DNA from: Bactericera cockerelli
Taxonomy: Eukaryota > Arthropoda > Insecta > Hemiptera > Triozidae
Direction of reading: 5' to 3'
NCBI GenBank assembly: GCA_024516035.1
Contig: CM044966.1
Location: 17,613,391 to 17,677,390, forward strand
Length of the DNA stretch: 64,000 nt
A program made the position numbers and the translations under genes. This document shows, in pieces, positions 57,601 through 62,100 of the stretch; positions within the stretch are counted from its first letter, which is position 1, and every line of letters begins with the position of its first letter. Under the pieces are notes generated by a model that saw only the letters and a program-made list of their open reading frames with translations, was not told where the DNA came from and did no database searches.

Positions 57601-58321
57601 AAAAAATACAAATCTTTTGAGAATGTCACAGGCACTCAAAAATGATTGAGTAAATTCAGCCTGTCAGATACAGGAATGGTATCTTGTCAATTAGAACTAA
57701 TCAGTCTCATAAAATAATCTAGGTGTACTACACATAGAATCAAGGATCTAATGATATGAGATTTCAAGTTTAGGAACACAAAAGTTTTTCAACATTTAAA
57801 ACTAATAATAAACTGATAATAAGTATTGTCACTGTTAAAATAATTAATTTAAAGGTTAAATGTAAATGGCTATCCACAATGGACTTCAAAATCAGCCCCA
57901 ATGAGGTGAAGCAAGTTTAAGAGGAAAAATGTGCATATAGGTACTAATAAAATGGTCAAGGAAGTTTTCTTCAACTTGAAAAGAGAAAGAGGTTATGATT
58001 TAATAATCAAAATTTCCAGTAGTAAAAACTCAGTTGGATGGAGGCAGTGAATTTCTCCTCAAAAATTAAATTCTCAATATGCCATTGGCCAGTTCACTTC
58101 TGAGGAATTAGAATTTTGATTGGTAATGGGTGATTTTGATTTGTGGGTTGTGGCCCCAACAAAAGACAAGTTTGAACCTGTTCAACAGATAAGGGACAAA
58201 AAGATAACTTACCATTACCAGATGAGCAGTGGTGATAAGAAATCCTACAAGTGATGAGAAGTTTGAAAATATTCCAATTTCTGTACAACGATGTGTGCTT
58301 TCTACACAAAAGAGAACTCAT
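17788..58321 (-). CDS. DHX30: DHX30-type DEAH-box RNA helicase (23 exons)
   Basis: Exons join in phase to about 1,320 residues (human DHX30 is about 1,194). Order: presequence-like N-terminus (no acidic residue in the first 36), a Ser/Thr/Lys-rich region, a dsRBD (exons 4-6, ending [18 protein letters not shown]), then the helicase core: motif [10 protein letters not shown], Ia [62 protein letters not shown]. Next come winged-helix/ratchet and OB-like exons. [15 protein letters not shown] closely matches what I recall of the human DHX30 OB region, which separates it from DHX36/57/29. DHX30 acts in mitochondrial ribosome assembly and RNA granules. Exon 2 contains two frame changes; many introns carry decoy splice sites. 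Confidence 0.88.
18014..21622 (-). repeat. Intron 22: acceptor-edge copies of exon 23 embedded in (ATTCT)n
   Basis: Three copies of the exon-23 acceptor edge (about 115 nt, identical or nearly so) at 18,985-19,100, 19,669-19,780 and 20,481-20,594, each with the TCYCAG|CCAAGCCC junction. Between them (18,030-20,480) run (GAATA)n/(TATTC)n pentanucleotides with TATAGA interruptions. The rest of the intron (20,600-21,622) holds a dispersed repeat at 20,935-21,135 (also near 55,925-56,140 in reverse), a family-G SINE at 21,138-21,200, and a hairpin at 21,505-21,585 (ACAGGCCAAACTGT ... ACAGTTGGCCTGC). Confidence 0.9.
21623..21723 (-). CDS. DHX30: DHX30 exon 22
   Basis: Acceptor TATTCGCAG, donor GAGAG|GTAAGT, phase 0 in, 2 out. 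Encodes [20 protein letters not shown] then [14 protein letters not shown]. Aligns in position with the charged strand-loop after the PLAVLL motif in DHX30. Confidence 0.85.
21975..22167 (-). CDS. DHX30: DHX30 exon 21: OB-like domain core
   Basis: Acceptor CCCCCACAG|GCAGGG, donor TCTCAT|GTGAGT, phase 2 in, 0 out. Encodes [40 protein letters not shown] and [20 protein letters not shown]. The VRDSS...PLAVLL motif is the main reason for the DHX30 assignment. Confidence 0.9.
22168..23948 (-). repeat. Intron 20: donor-edge copies of exon 20
   Basis: From 22,920 to 23,720 a unit of about 100-130 bp recurs six times, each with the exon end AACCGGCTCCGTACCGA followed by the GTGAGTTGAA donor (on minus strand) and a GAGCCACTT/AAGAAAAGAGCC tail. 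Two units have poly-C runs of 20 or more (23,134 and 23,380) in place of the GCCGCC. Outside this, a family-F head (22,498) and a family-C SINE (22,585-22,795, -) lie at 22,490-22,800. Confidence 0.88.
23949..24084 (-). CDS. DHX30: DHX30 exon 20: start of OB-like domain
   Basis: Acceptor CCCCCAG, donor ACCGA|GTGAGT, phase 1 in, 2 out. Encodes [40 protein letters not shown] and [23 protein letters not shown] corresponds to the (L)V..V(L)..G(L)YPN(L) segment of DEAH proteins. Both its edges are repeated in the flanking introns. Confidence 0.9.
24085..25530 (-). repeat. Intron 19, 3' half: acceptor-edge copies of exon 20 in pentanucleotide repeats
   Basis: About nine copies of CCTCCCACAGGCCGAGGTCT-type acceptor edge (near 24,190, 24,280, 24,390, 24,480, 24,930, 25,045, 25,160, 25,262, 25,490 on the plus coordinate). 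The copy at about 24,855-24,940 extends about 80 nt into exon 20. They are separated by (GAATA)n-type arrays, including a homogeneous 11-bp array (AATAGAATAAG) at 24,540-24,855. Confidence 0.9.
25660..27241 (-). repeat. Intron 19, 5' half: 31-bp donor-edge minisatellite of exon 19
   Basis: About 50 units of 31 bp; on the minus strand each reads GTAATTGAGTATGAGGCTAG then CCTTGACTCCAG, so every unit boundary recreates CTCCAG|GTAATTGAG, the exon-19 donor (or the variant CCAG|GGAATTGAG). A (CT)n tract lies at 25,621-25,656. Unit variants (CTAGCC, TTAGCC, GATGAA) alternate in blocks, showing higher-order duplication. Confidence 0.93.
27242..27322 (-). CDS. DHX30: DHX30 exon 19
   Basis: Acceptor CTATTTCAG, donor CCAG|GTAATT, phase 1 in and out. 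Encodes [20 protein letters not shown] then DWAALTP, matching the helical segment after the ratchet (L..I..Q....L). It is a short exon next to a 1.6 kb array of its donor edge. Confidence 0.85.
27323..28302 (-). repeat. Intron 18, first decoy: partial copy of exon 18 with donor
   Basis: 28,120-28,237 is the 3' half of exon 18 (minus-strand codons for [20 protein letters not shown] and [15 protein letters not shown]) with its GGTGAGT donor. A SINE B-box piece (GGTTCGATCCCCGGTCAGGA) follows it. The same block occurs at 31,915-32,025 and 32,400-32,515, and at the true exon 33,090-33,240. At 27,570-27,760 lies a family-G SINE. Confidence 0.85.
28986..29570 (+). CDS. Cys-rich element-encoded protein, probably truncated
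   Basis: 194 codons starting [20 protein letters not shown] just inside the inverted arm. Two CxxC pairs (CFICG; LCFYCGK) and later H/C residues (LHEKCR; SKYESC) suggest zinc-binding ribbons. The [12 protein letters not shown] stretch resembles hypothetical transposon-associated proteins common in invertebrates, from memory. The frame stops at 29,570 without a recognisable catalytic domain. Codons for its N-terminal third are repeated inverted at 30,317-30,523 and 30,850-30,890. Not a host gene in my view. Confidence 0.6.
   Translation: MEDVTCFICGNIVQEGADRGILKEKSLRTFIEASRRRNDGHHTWLQTQKSVILHEKCRKGVFTKESNIVKAEKEAGNGSRVTRGREEITKFNFKELCFYCGKDASESFKAKQKKLPLHRRETVREIQTQEIMQKIKGSAIARGDEMGAVVLRRMATESDLVAAESKYESCRGMFFNSRPSMDPDAAQGISGRGE
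30015..30300. repeat. Nested hairpin at the axis of the inverted-arm element
   Basis: Outer arms: TATGGAGGTTCTAGGTACTA at 30,013 and its inverse near 30,300. Inner arms: CATGGAACGTATCATGGCC at 30,080 and GGCCATGATACGTTCTATG at 30,175, bounded by poly-C (30,062) and poly-G (30,195). About 60 bp loop. Confidence 0.8.
31600..33124 (-). repeat. Intron 18 proximal part: two more exon-18 donor-edge copies and T-rich repeats
   Basis: Exon-18 3' edges with donors at 31,915-32,025 and 32,400-32,515, each in a 350-500 bp block that also holds AGAGGACCCATCCTAAGCCA, TTGGCTTCTAAGATGGCG and the SINE-like GGGATCGAACCCACGGAC. Poly-T tracts near 32,125, 32,340 and 32,610. The blocks are segmental copies rather than a short-period array. 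Confidence 0.85.
33125..33363 (-). CDS. DHX30: DHX30 exon 18: ratchet-like domain
   Basis: Acceptor CCCCTAG, donor TACG|GTGAGT, phase 2 in, 1 out. Encodes [40 protein letters not shown] and [12 protein letters not shown]..(F/L)..(L)..W is the ratchet-domain pattern. Three partial copies of its 3' half plus donor lie downstream in intron 18. Confidence 0.92.
33364..34375. repeat. Intron 17: foldback-family piece and SINEs
   Basis: 33,420-33,590 carries the TCATCATAGGGTGACGTCAT family seen also at 51,360-51,530 and 54,205-54,605. A family-A head lies at 33,735-33,822 (-) and a long family-D SINE at 33,897-34,247 (-), followed by a poly-T tract (34,250-34,272). Confidence 0.75.
34376..34581 (-). 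CDS. DHX30: DHX30 exon 17: winged-helix/HA2 part
   Basis: Acceptor TCCTCCGCAG, donor TTCAA|GTGAGT, phase 0 in, 2 out. Encodes [40 protein letters not shown] and [14 protein letters not shown]. The pattern (L..MGVFD...LT.LG) is the winged helix after RecA2. Confidence 0.93.
34582..34735 (-). repeat. Intron 16: one extra acceptor-edge copy of exon 17
   Basis: 34,636-34,690 repeats the first about 48 nt of exon 17 with TTTCCTCCGCAG|CTCTATGG, after an (ATACA)n spacer at 34,590-34,635. The second copy would run out of frame into the spacer. Confidence 0.88.
34736..35285. other. Intron 16 non-coding stretch
   Basis: Unique-looking sequence to about 34,960, then AT repeats and an AGA/AAG-rich tract at 35,205-35,290. 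No exon seen. Confidence 0.55.
35290..36420 (-). mobile_element. 5'-truncated LINE (non-LTR) ORF2, frame-broken
   Basis: Minus-strand frames give reverse transcriptase motifs: [20 protein letters not shown] (A), [19 protein letters not shown] (B), YADDLQLY (C), then in other frames a thumb/C-terminal region ([22 protein letters not shown]) to the end near 35,303. At least two frame breaks and no endonuclease domain, so a dead fragment of a Jockey/CR1-like group element; clade not settled. Sits in helicase intron 16, same orientation as the gene. Confidence 0.88.
36421..36714. other. Intron 16 start, AT-rich
   Basis: No repeat family or exon recognised except a short (TTTA)n run near 36,640-36,655. 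Confidence 0.5.
36715..36919 (-). CDS. DHX30: DHX30 exon 16: motif VI
   Basis: Acceptor CTCCCTTAG|GTACGATG, donor TGTAAG|GTGAGT, phase 2 in, 0 out. Encodes [40 protein letters not shown] and [25 protein letters not shown] holds the arginine fingers. The acceptor edge is repeated several times upstream. Confidence 0.96.
36920..37870 (-). repeat. Intron 15, 3' part: acceptor-edge copies of exon 16
   Basis: Six or seven copies of the exon-16 start (TAG|GTACGATGCTAAGGATGA then TGTGGTCTCCCTGGATAACC) near 36,950-36,992, 37,085-37,128, 37,150-37,200, 37,338-37,378, 37,514-37,556, 37,698-37,740, with a last fragment at 37,838. Later units are about 180 bp and include a family-G SINE piece and GTAAATATTACACGCGAG. 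A poly-T/palindrome insertion lies at 36,990-37,060. Confidence 0.9.
37871..38220 (+). repeat. SINE tails in intron 15
   Basis: Two family-C tails (37,880-37,955 and 37,965-38,045), then a dispersed repeat GGCAGAGAATGCCTAAAGCA also present near 22,250. Confidence 0.65.
38230..39520 (-). repeat. Intron 15, 5' part: 91-bp donor-edge array of exon 15
   Basis: Fourteen copies beyond the true exon edge. Each unit holds the last 63 exon bases (codons for [20 protein letters not shown] and TR), the donor AG|GTAATTG and an (ATA)n spacer. Units differ mostly at two sites (GTGRCACC and YGTTATT) and in (ATA) number, which gives occasional 88 or 94 bp units. Confidence 0.95.
39521..39609 (-). CDS. DHX30: DHX30 exon 15: motif V
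   Basis: Acceptor CTCATCAG|GTGGTG, donor GACCAG|GTAATT, phase 0 in, 2 out. Encodes [20 protein letters not shown] then [22 protein letters not shown] is motif V. The last 63 nt and the donor are repeated 14 more times downstream. Confidence 0.95.
39610..40126. other. Intron 14
   Basis: A-rich run at 39,666-39,694; otherwise unremarkable sequence without exon or clear repeat family. Confidence 0.5.
40127..40302 (-). CDS. DHX30: DHX30 exon 14: motif IV, RecA2
   Basis: Acceptor CTCCTCTCAG, donor CGCAAG|GTAATA, phase 1 in, 0 out. Encodes [20 protein letters not shown] and [31 protein letters not shown] is motif IV; the PPPGVRK end leads into motif V. Confidence 0.95.
40491..40626 (-). CDS. DHX30: DHX30 exon 13: inter-RecA linker
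   Basis: Acceptor ATGTTTCAG, donor CTGAAG|GTAAGG, phase 0 in, 1 out. Encodes [20 protein letters not shown] and [19 protein letters not shown] second possible donor lies 17 nt further on (AGAAAG|GTAAAT) but breaks the phase. Confidence 0.88.
40627..41829 (-). repeat. Intron 12: donor-edge copies of exon 12 in (ATTT)n
   Basis: Exon-12 ends recur near 41,115, 41,150-41,205, 41,328-41,350, 41,370-41,520 (about 150 nt of exon copied, codons for [16 protein letters not shown] and HPVQRNYL) and 41,755-41,772, each next to the GGTGAGTAT donor. Long (ATTT)n tracts at 41,200-41,325 and 41,518-41,815 fill the gaps. A family-F SINE lies at 40,775-41,000 (-) with a 21-bp repeat (CACTGGAAGGAATCTCTTAC) at 40,945-41,025. 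Confidence 0.88.
41830..42056 (-). CDS. DHX30: DHX30 exon 12: DEAH and SAT motifs
   Basis: Acceptor TACTCCCAG, donor CTGTCG|GTGAGT, phase 1 in, 0 out. Encodes [38 protein letters not shown] and [21 protein letters not shown] coordinates Mg-ATP; SAT links hydrolysis to unwinding. Confidence 0.96.
42057..42493. other. Intron 11
   Basis: The 13 nt next to the exon-12 acceptor (GAGTAGCGAGACACAATA) recurs at 42,350-42,367; a dispersed repeat (GGGCCGGTTGTTATTTTTTT) at 42,375-42,465 matches 21,300-21,400. No exon. Confidence 0.55.
42494..42608 (-). CDS. DHX30: DHX30 exon 11: motif Ib region
   Basis: Acceptor GAATTCCAG, donor GCGAG|GTAGCT (unusually weak donor), phase 0 in, 1 out. Encodes [20 protein letters not shown] and [19 protein letters not shown](E)SVGYQVR and FITTGILL are conserved in this family. 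Confidence 0.93.
42609..44122. repeat. Intron 10: SINE pieces and a 176-bp tandem duplication
   Basis: From about 42,735 to 43,160 a unit of about 176 bp (with GGTTACAGAAAGTTCAAGAT) is present 2.3 times inside the body of a family-A SINE whose head is at 43,195-43,345 (-). A family-C SINE lacking its 5' end lies at 43,563-43,728 (+). Confidence 0.8.
44123..44254 (-). CDS. DHX30: DHX30 exon 10: motif Ia
   Basis: Acceptor CTTTTTCAG, donor GAGCCG|GTAAGT; 44 codons, phase 0. Encodes [20 protein letters not shown] and [18 protein letters not shown], the RNA-contacting motif Ia of DEAH helicases. Confidence 0.95.
44270..44477 (-). repeat. tRNA-derived SINE, family B, in intron 9
   Basis: On the minus strand: GTCCCGGTAGCTCAGTGGTA head, GGTCGTAAGTTCGAACCCCA, body and ATAAATAAGGCGATATTATT tail. 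Lies 16 nt into the intron side of exon 10. Confidence 0.8.
44670..45193 (-). repeat. Intron 9: donor-edge array of the Walker A exon
   Basis: Seven units of about 60-85 bp. Each has GCACCCAG|GTGAGTATTC (exon end plus donor, minus strand), then AGGCCTCAACCCCCTTATGT and the family-G piece TGGGTGGAAGAGATTGCCAC. So the unit fuses an exon edge and a SINE fragment. Confidence 0.9.
45194..45272 (-). CDS. DHX30: DHX30 exon 9: Walker A (motif I)
   Basis: Acceptor TTATTGCAG, donor CCCAG|GTGAGT, phase 2 in, 0 out. Encodes [20 protein letters not shown] followed by [16 protein letters not shown] is the P-loop that binds ATP phosphates. The donor edge CACCCAGGTGAG is tandemly repeated downstream. Confidence 0.95.
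45273..46255. repeat. Intron 8: about 345-bp segmental duplication and a family-A SINE
   Basis: 45,285-45,625 and 45,645-45,965 are near-identical copies, each with AAGAGTATGAACATTAGTTA, a family-G SINE (+) and GCACAAGACCTCTTCACAAT. A complete family-A SINE (45,950-46,205, -) follows and provides the 3' end of the second copy. Confidence 0.82.
46256..46439 (-). CDS. DHX30: DHX30 exon 8
   Basis: Acceptor TTCTTCACAG, donor TATAG|GTGAGA, phase 1 in, 2 out. Encodes [40 protein letters not shown] and [10 protein letters not shown]. The LPIEDYR segment precedes motif I in DEAH/RHA helicases. Confidence 0.9.
46440..46893 (-). repeat. Intron 7: one acceptor-edge copy of exon 8
   Basis: 46,515-46,620 repeats the first about 75 nt of exon 8 with TTCTTCACAG|AATTGG and about 30 nt of intron, at about 93% identity. 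The copy has point differences (e.g. codons for GPPSQIL in place of the exon's), so it is older than most arrays here. A family-C tail lies at 46,665-46,730. Confidence 0.88.
46894..46975 (-). CDS. DHX30: DHX30 exon 7
   Basis: Acceptor TTATGTCCCCAG|CACATAG, donor GAGAG|GTAAGT, phase 0 in, 1 out. Encodes [20 protein letters not shown] then RLAEEAR, a charged helix before the helicase core. The acceptor edge is the repeat unit of the 4.4 kb array immediately upstream, so the exact acceptor is a choice among many identical sites; the proximal one is the only one that leaves an open frame. Confidence 0.82.
46976..51370 (-). repeat. Intron 6: 4.4 kb acceptor-edge minisatellite of exon 7
   Basis: Roughly 95 units, mostly 45 bp. 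On the minus strand each contains TTGTGTTTATGTCCCCAG|CA then CATAGTACCTCTGATG, i.e. the exon-7 3' splice site and first codons. Variants: a 54-bp form with CTACCCTCTGATGA, and a longer form with AGAAGTTGATG (exon bases to CAGAAGTT) at 48,170, 48,820, 50,000, 50,100, 50,195, 50,255, 51,005, 51,105, 51,205, 51,265. Each unit has an in-frame TGA when read in the exon-7 frame. Translations on either strand are repeat artefacts. Confidence 0.95.
51360..51530 (+). repeat. Foldback-family arm abutting the 4.4 kb array
   Basis: CATCATAGGGTGGCGTCATC to TATAGTCCCCCAGCCAGAC; same sequence as 33,420-33,590 and the arms at 54,205-54,605. The array unit variant CATCATAGGGTGGAGG shares the element's first bases. 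Confidence 0.8.
51869..52105 (-). CDS. DHX30: DHX30 exon 6: dsRBD end and linker
   Basis: Acceptor GTAACCCAG|GTGAGATCAG, donor GACAAG|GTACGT; 79 codons, phase 0 both ends. Encodes [20 protein letters not shown] then [20 protein letters not shown] and on to [22 protein letters not shown] is the second dsRBD helix with its RNA-contacting lysines. Confidence 0.9.
52106..53953 (-). repeat. Intron 5: acceptor-edge copies mixed with SINE D and a LINE 3' end
   Basis: GGTTACAAAAAAGC (minus: GCTTTTTTGTAACC, the tract before the exon-6 acceptor) recurs at 52,106, 52,445, 52,612, 52,785, 53,038 and 53,210. Only the copy at 52,445 retains CCCAG|GTGA. Units also carry AAGAAATATACTGCAAAGCA. At 52,160-52,340 is a family-D SINE (+), and at 52,345-52,440 and 53,280-53,520 (+) the C-terminus of a LINE ORF2 ([32 protein letters not shown]). 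Confidence 0.8.
53954..54074 (-). CDS. DHX30: DHX30 exon 5: middle of dsRBD
   Basis: Acceptor GCTTTCAG, donor CTCGAG|GTGAGATC, phase 2 in, 0 out. Encodes [20 protein letters not shown] then [20 protein letters not shown]. The Gly-rich segment enlarges the dsRBD beta-loop; [10 protein letters not shown] is the beta-strand. The first bases of the following intron equal the first bases of exon 6. Confidence 0.85.
54205..54605. mobile_element. Foldback element, about 130-bp arms, in intron 4
   Basis: Left arm TCATCATAGGGTAGCGTCAT ... AGCCAGACTT; right arm from 54,480 is its inverse, ending TGACGCTACCCTATGATGAT. The internal 46-bp piece TGCTGGTCTACTCCCTGTTT ... CCAGCCAGAC is in three tandem copies (54,330-54,440). 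The long inverted arms could pair in RNA. Confidence 0.85.
54606..55165. other. Rest of intron 4
   Basis: 3' part of a family-A SINE (54,660-54,815, -), then AT-rich sequence with a 37-bp tandem duplication (ATATAACATAATTATTATTG) at 55,085-55,165. No exon. Confidence 0.6.
55166..55283 (-). CDS. DHX30: DHX30 exon 4: start of dsRBD
   Basis: Acceptor ATTTTTCAG, donor TTCAG|GTAAAC, phase 1 in, 2 out. Encodes [20 protein letters not shown] then [19 protein letters not shown]. The N..GHLNNFGQ pattern is the first helix/loop of the DHX30/DHX9-type dsRBD. Confidence 0.85.
55701..55790 (-). CDS. DHX30: DHX30 exon 3
   Basis: Acceptor TGTTCTCAG, donor CAGA|GTAAGT, phase 1 in and out. Encodes [20 protein letters not shown] then RYSLDDVQQ. 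Acidic linker before the dsRBD. Confidence 0.8.
55800..56297. other. Intron 2
   Basis: A dispersed repeat at about 55,925-56,140 (reverse of 20,935-21,135; shares ATGGCTTATAAAGAAAAGTC-like and GGCTAGCTTGCA pieces) and a family-C tail at 56,205-56,265 (-). Confidence 0.6.
56298..56988 (-). CDS. DHX30: DHX30 exon 2: low-complexity region with two frame changes
   Basis: Acceptor AATTTCAG|GTCCAG joins exon 1 in phase ([12 protein letters not shown]). The first frame runs [20 protein letters not shown] to a stop at 56,705. A second frame ([20 protein letters not shown] ... [14 protein letters not shown] ... [17 protein letters not shown]) continues to a TAA near 56,309. A third frame (LQCKLKE) fits the donor GAAG|GTGAGA, phase 1, needed for exon 3. 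Both shifts have the same sign, as if one base were missing each time: sequencing error or true lesions. Alternatively internal splicing. Confidence 0.6.
56989..58212. other. Intron 1
   Basis: Mostly unique AT-rich sequence; a short family-G-like/dispersed piece near 57,050-57,150 and a fragment of the 20,935 repeat near 57,395-57,500. No exon-edge copies seen here or in introns 2-3. Confidence 0.55.
58213..58321 (-). CDS. DHX30: DHX30 exon 1: start and mitochondrial-type presequence
   Basis: ATG at 58,321; donor AATG|GTAAGT after 58,213, phase 1. Encodes 36 residues beginning [20 protein letters not shown] with Arg/Lys/His and hydrophobics but no Asp/Glu, as expected for an import presequence. 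The mammalian DHX30 mitochondrial form also starts with such a leader. No upstream in-frame ATG was chosen because this one opens the only leader-like frame. Confidence 0.75.
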
Positions 58322-58936
58322 TTTATGATCTAGATAACGAATTAATAAATAAATTCAAAGTTGTTTGATTATTATTTGAATTATTTCTGTTTCCGGCACA
58401 TTTTTTGATAAGAATTAAAATTTGAATTCTTCGCGCGACGCATTTCAAAAAAAATTGAAGGCGTTTTATAATAGTGCATTTTGCTTTAATAAAATTGAAG
58501 GCGTTTTATGTAAAATATAGCCGTATTCTCTAAAATGAAAAAATTCGCTAATGGTCAATCGATAACACCAATCGGCATGTTTTGAAATGTGTTGTGTTTT
58601 TCTTTCGGCATTTGGTACTTTTGGCTTTTGGTAGTTTGATACTTTACTACTTTCGCTGTACTCTTCCATTAGAAGTAGCAAGTAAAGAAAATTAATTTCA
58701 AGTAGCAAGTACCCCAACTATTATAATATATTTTCATTTTATATCGGATTTTAATCTGTTCTATCATCTAGTTTAAATTGCATGCCGTCAATCCATGAGA
58801 AAACTCTCCGGTAGTCATCACACAGTACTTCTATTTTAATCAGATAAGTATTTCTTCAGATAGCTCTTAGTCAGATCAGAGCATTGTGATAGTGTTGAGT
58901 TCAGCTTGACCGAATAGGATAGCTTAGGGCTGAAGA
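58322..58936. promoter_or_regulatory. Shared 5' region between divergent DHX30 and SNUPN genes
   Basis: 615 bp separate the two start codons, which point away from each other, so 5' UTRs and promoters of both genes must lie here unless there are upstream non-coding exons. Direct repeats ATTGAAGGCGTTTTAT (58,453 and 58,495) and AAGTAGCAAGTA (58,672 and 58,700) are visible. No convincing TATA box close to either start; an ACCGAATAGGATAGC-type leader precedes the SNUPN ATG. Confidence 0.6.
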
Positions 58937-59172
58937 ATGTCGTACAACAATTATTACTCAGGCAATAAAGGAGGAAACTACAGAGGAGGTGGAAGCGGTG
59001 GTTTCGGAGGCCGAAGCAGCTACGGAGGTGGTTATGGAGGTGGCTACAATCACGAGAAGCCCATCTACTTCCCGTCTCAACTGAACAGGCAGGACATGTA
59101 TAAGTCAGGCGGATATGGACGCTACTCCAATCAGGAACAACGGAGACAGTCGCTGCTCACAGAACAGAGGAA
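58937..59172 (+). CDS. SNUPN: SNUPN exon 1: Gly/Tyr-rich N-terminus and start of IBB
   Basis: ATG in AAGAATGT context at 58,937; donor GGAA|GTAAGT, phase 2. The first 37 residues (MSYNNYYSGNKGGNYRGGGS then GGFGGRSSYGGGYGGGY) are low complexity; then IYFPSQLNRQDMYKSGGYGR and NQEQRRQSLLTEQR, an IBB-like segment comparable to human HPRLSQYKSKYSSLEQSERR as I recall it. Confidence 0.88.
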
Positions 59173-62100
59173 GTAAGTTTATTATTATTAAACACTTTAT
59201 TAGATAAGAAGACAAATGTATGATATAAATAATTATTATAACAATGAAAGTTTAAATGAAATGAAACTTTAGTTTGAAACAAATGAAACTGAGAGATCAG
59301 TTCTGTGATATTTGGCCAAGATGAGGTGGTATATTTCACCTACGGTCGCGGGTATGTTTGTGGTGATGGAGAAGAGGGTTTTAGCGGGTATGGCACACTG
59401 TTTCCAGCGCTGGAACCCCGCACTTCCTCTTGAACCATTTGCCTCCTCTCATAAGAAAAATGTAAAAATCCTGAAATGTAAAAATTTGCTCAGAAGTCCA
59501 TTTTTTTTTGTTCTAAGTTTTTTGGCCCTCAGAACCTTGATTTTAGATTTTGCAATCGGTGCACCTGATTCCATCTCCTGAGCACTCTAGAAGGTGAAAT
59601 GTACCTTTTATGAAATTTACAACTATGTACTTCTAAGCAATGTTCAATGATGAAGATCCATCAAGTTTTCATTCAAGGGCCATTGCTGGACTGATTCTTT
59701 GTTTCATAAATATCAGTACATTCTTAAATTTCCCCCAGTTGCAAAGCCAATAATGCAGGAATTAAACCTAAAATTTATTATAGAACTTCATGAGCTTTAA
59801 AATAGGGCATTACCCGCATTACCATAAAGTTTAAGATAGGTAGAATTCCTCCATTAGAAAGTGGAGAACAATAATCTGTCTTTTTCATGTCTTTTTCTTT
59901 TTTGTTTATAATGAATTTCTCTATTTTATTTTCAGTAGACGCTCAAATGTACAAAACAAAGGCAGAAATTTTGGGCCACCACAACAGAAGAAGAAGGTAA
60001 AAGTTAAATTTTGTCATACATGTACTGTACATCTTTGAGAACTTATCACATGAATAATGTGAACTATAATGACCTGTGTAAAATTTCTAAGCATCTTACA
60101 TTGAACTTTTCTAGGTATGAAATGAAAAAACATAAAAGATACCATAATACTGTGCATGATATAAGTTGAAAAGAGTGTGAAAACTGCTAGCTAGCCAGAC
60201 TTGAACAGTCTGTTTTTTTCTTTGTATGGTATGTTTCTCTTTATTTGTGAATAGTCCTATTGCTGTGACTAGGCAGAAGTACGGCTAATGCATCATCACA
60301 AGCATGCATCAGTAGTTGCATAGCTCAAGTGTCACCTCAATGTGATTACACATCATGCCCATGTGCAATTGTAGATGCTTATCACAACAACAGAAATATT
60401 TTTATATGTACCTACATATTTTTCTAAATGTCAAAACAGCTGGATATCTTACTAATTTTGAGTCAATGAATTTCAATTTCATTTGATCAAATTAATTTCA
60501 TCTACCCATCTTGTTTGTTTGTTAATCTTTACAGAAGTTCCCCACTGCCCCACCCAAGCCACGTGAATACAAAGATATTCTCTCGTACAGTGAGTATCTT
60601 GTAGAGAGACCGGATGATCTTGAACAGTGGGTGGTTGTGGCATGTCCCAAAGGAAAGAGATGCACACTTGTTGCACACAAGGTAATTAGATCTCATTATT
60701 CTTAAGTAGGTGTTTATTTAGAGCTCAAATTGAAGTGACTAAAGCACTCTGCTTTATGGTCTTTCACTGAGTTGTCTAGTGGAGTGCATCCATTTACTTG
60801 TGTTTATTTTCACAAAATTTAATTCCAGATTATTTTCTATTGTAACCCAAGGCATGCTGAATTACCAAGGTGGATTTGGGAATGTTCAGTGTAAGAGGAG
60901 GAGTATGAGGACCAAAATAGAGATATGATGTTTTGCTACTCTTGAGTTGGAGCTTATTGGATGTCAACCATGCCTGAACAATTTGAGAGCATGCAAACAG
61001 TCCAGAATTAAGTGTAAACTTAACATCAGGGAATGAAAAGGCTACGTCATTTATACATATAGATATGGTAAAGAAGAGGTCCCAAAACTGAGACTTGTGG
61101 CACTATAGATAAGAATAAAATACTAAAGATCCTGTCCACCGACACATGCCTAAATTTTCACATGCTGTGACCTATTCAAAGTGTAACTGGAACCAGGTGT
61201 TCCTTACTCCATAGAAGATTTATTTTAATATTGGTATGTAGTGGTCAGTCAAAAACCTTTAAAAGATCACACATGGCTAGTTGACTTAAGAAAGATCAAA
61301 CAACTTTAACAGTAGATTTCCAATTTCTGAAGACAAACTGCTGATCAGTGAACAATCCTCAATGATTTAAACAGTCTGTAAGGCATAATGTGACAATCTT
61401 CTCTAAAATCTTAACTACATAGTAGAGAAATTAAACAGAAATTGTTGACATCAGCTGTTTGCTGTTCAGAATTTCTTGTGAATAGCAACAATCATAGATA
61501 TTTTAAGGATAAAAAAAAGTATAAGTTAAGAAAGAAGTAGTATAATTTTGTGATCTCATCTCTTGCCAGGGTATCACCACAGCATACGACAAGCACGGTA
61601 AGCCAGTTGACTCATTCCTGTCCCATCTACCAGGAGGCTGTGACATTGCGTGTCTCATGTCCACGCATGGTGGCATGCGGAAGACCATCCTGGACTGTGT
61701 CTACAGCGAGGCAGACAGCACGTACTATGTACTGGACATTATAATGTGGAATCTGCACCCCTTTGTGGAGTGTGAGGTAAATAATAATGTTGCCTTAATT
61801 ATATTGCCCAGTTAGAACTTAGCAAAGTAAAAAAAAAACATGAGATTACATCAGTTTATTAATGAAAGTGTACAAATATGTAAGAATATACGAATTGTGT
61901 ACAATTATTTTGAAAAGATATTTCTGCTTACTTAATTTTATAGAAATACTCTTAATTGTAGAAATACTCTTTAGCTTAGTGACCATGATCAAGTGGAATT
62001 TTTTGGCTCTATACTTTGGATGTTATGGGGTCTGCTCATACATTGTGAGAAAACAGTAGCTGCTTTAATATCAGATAAAAATAAGATATTAGGGTACTTA

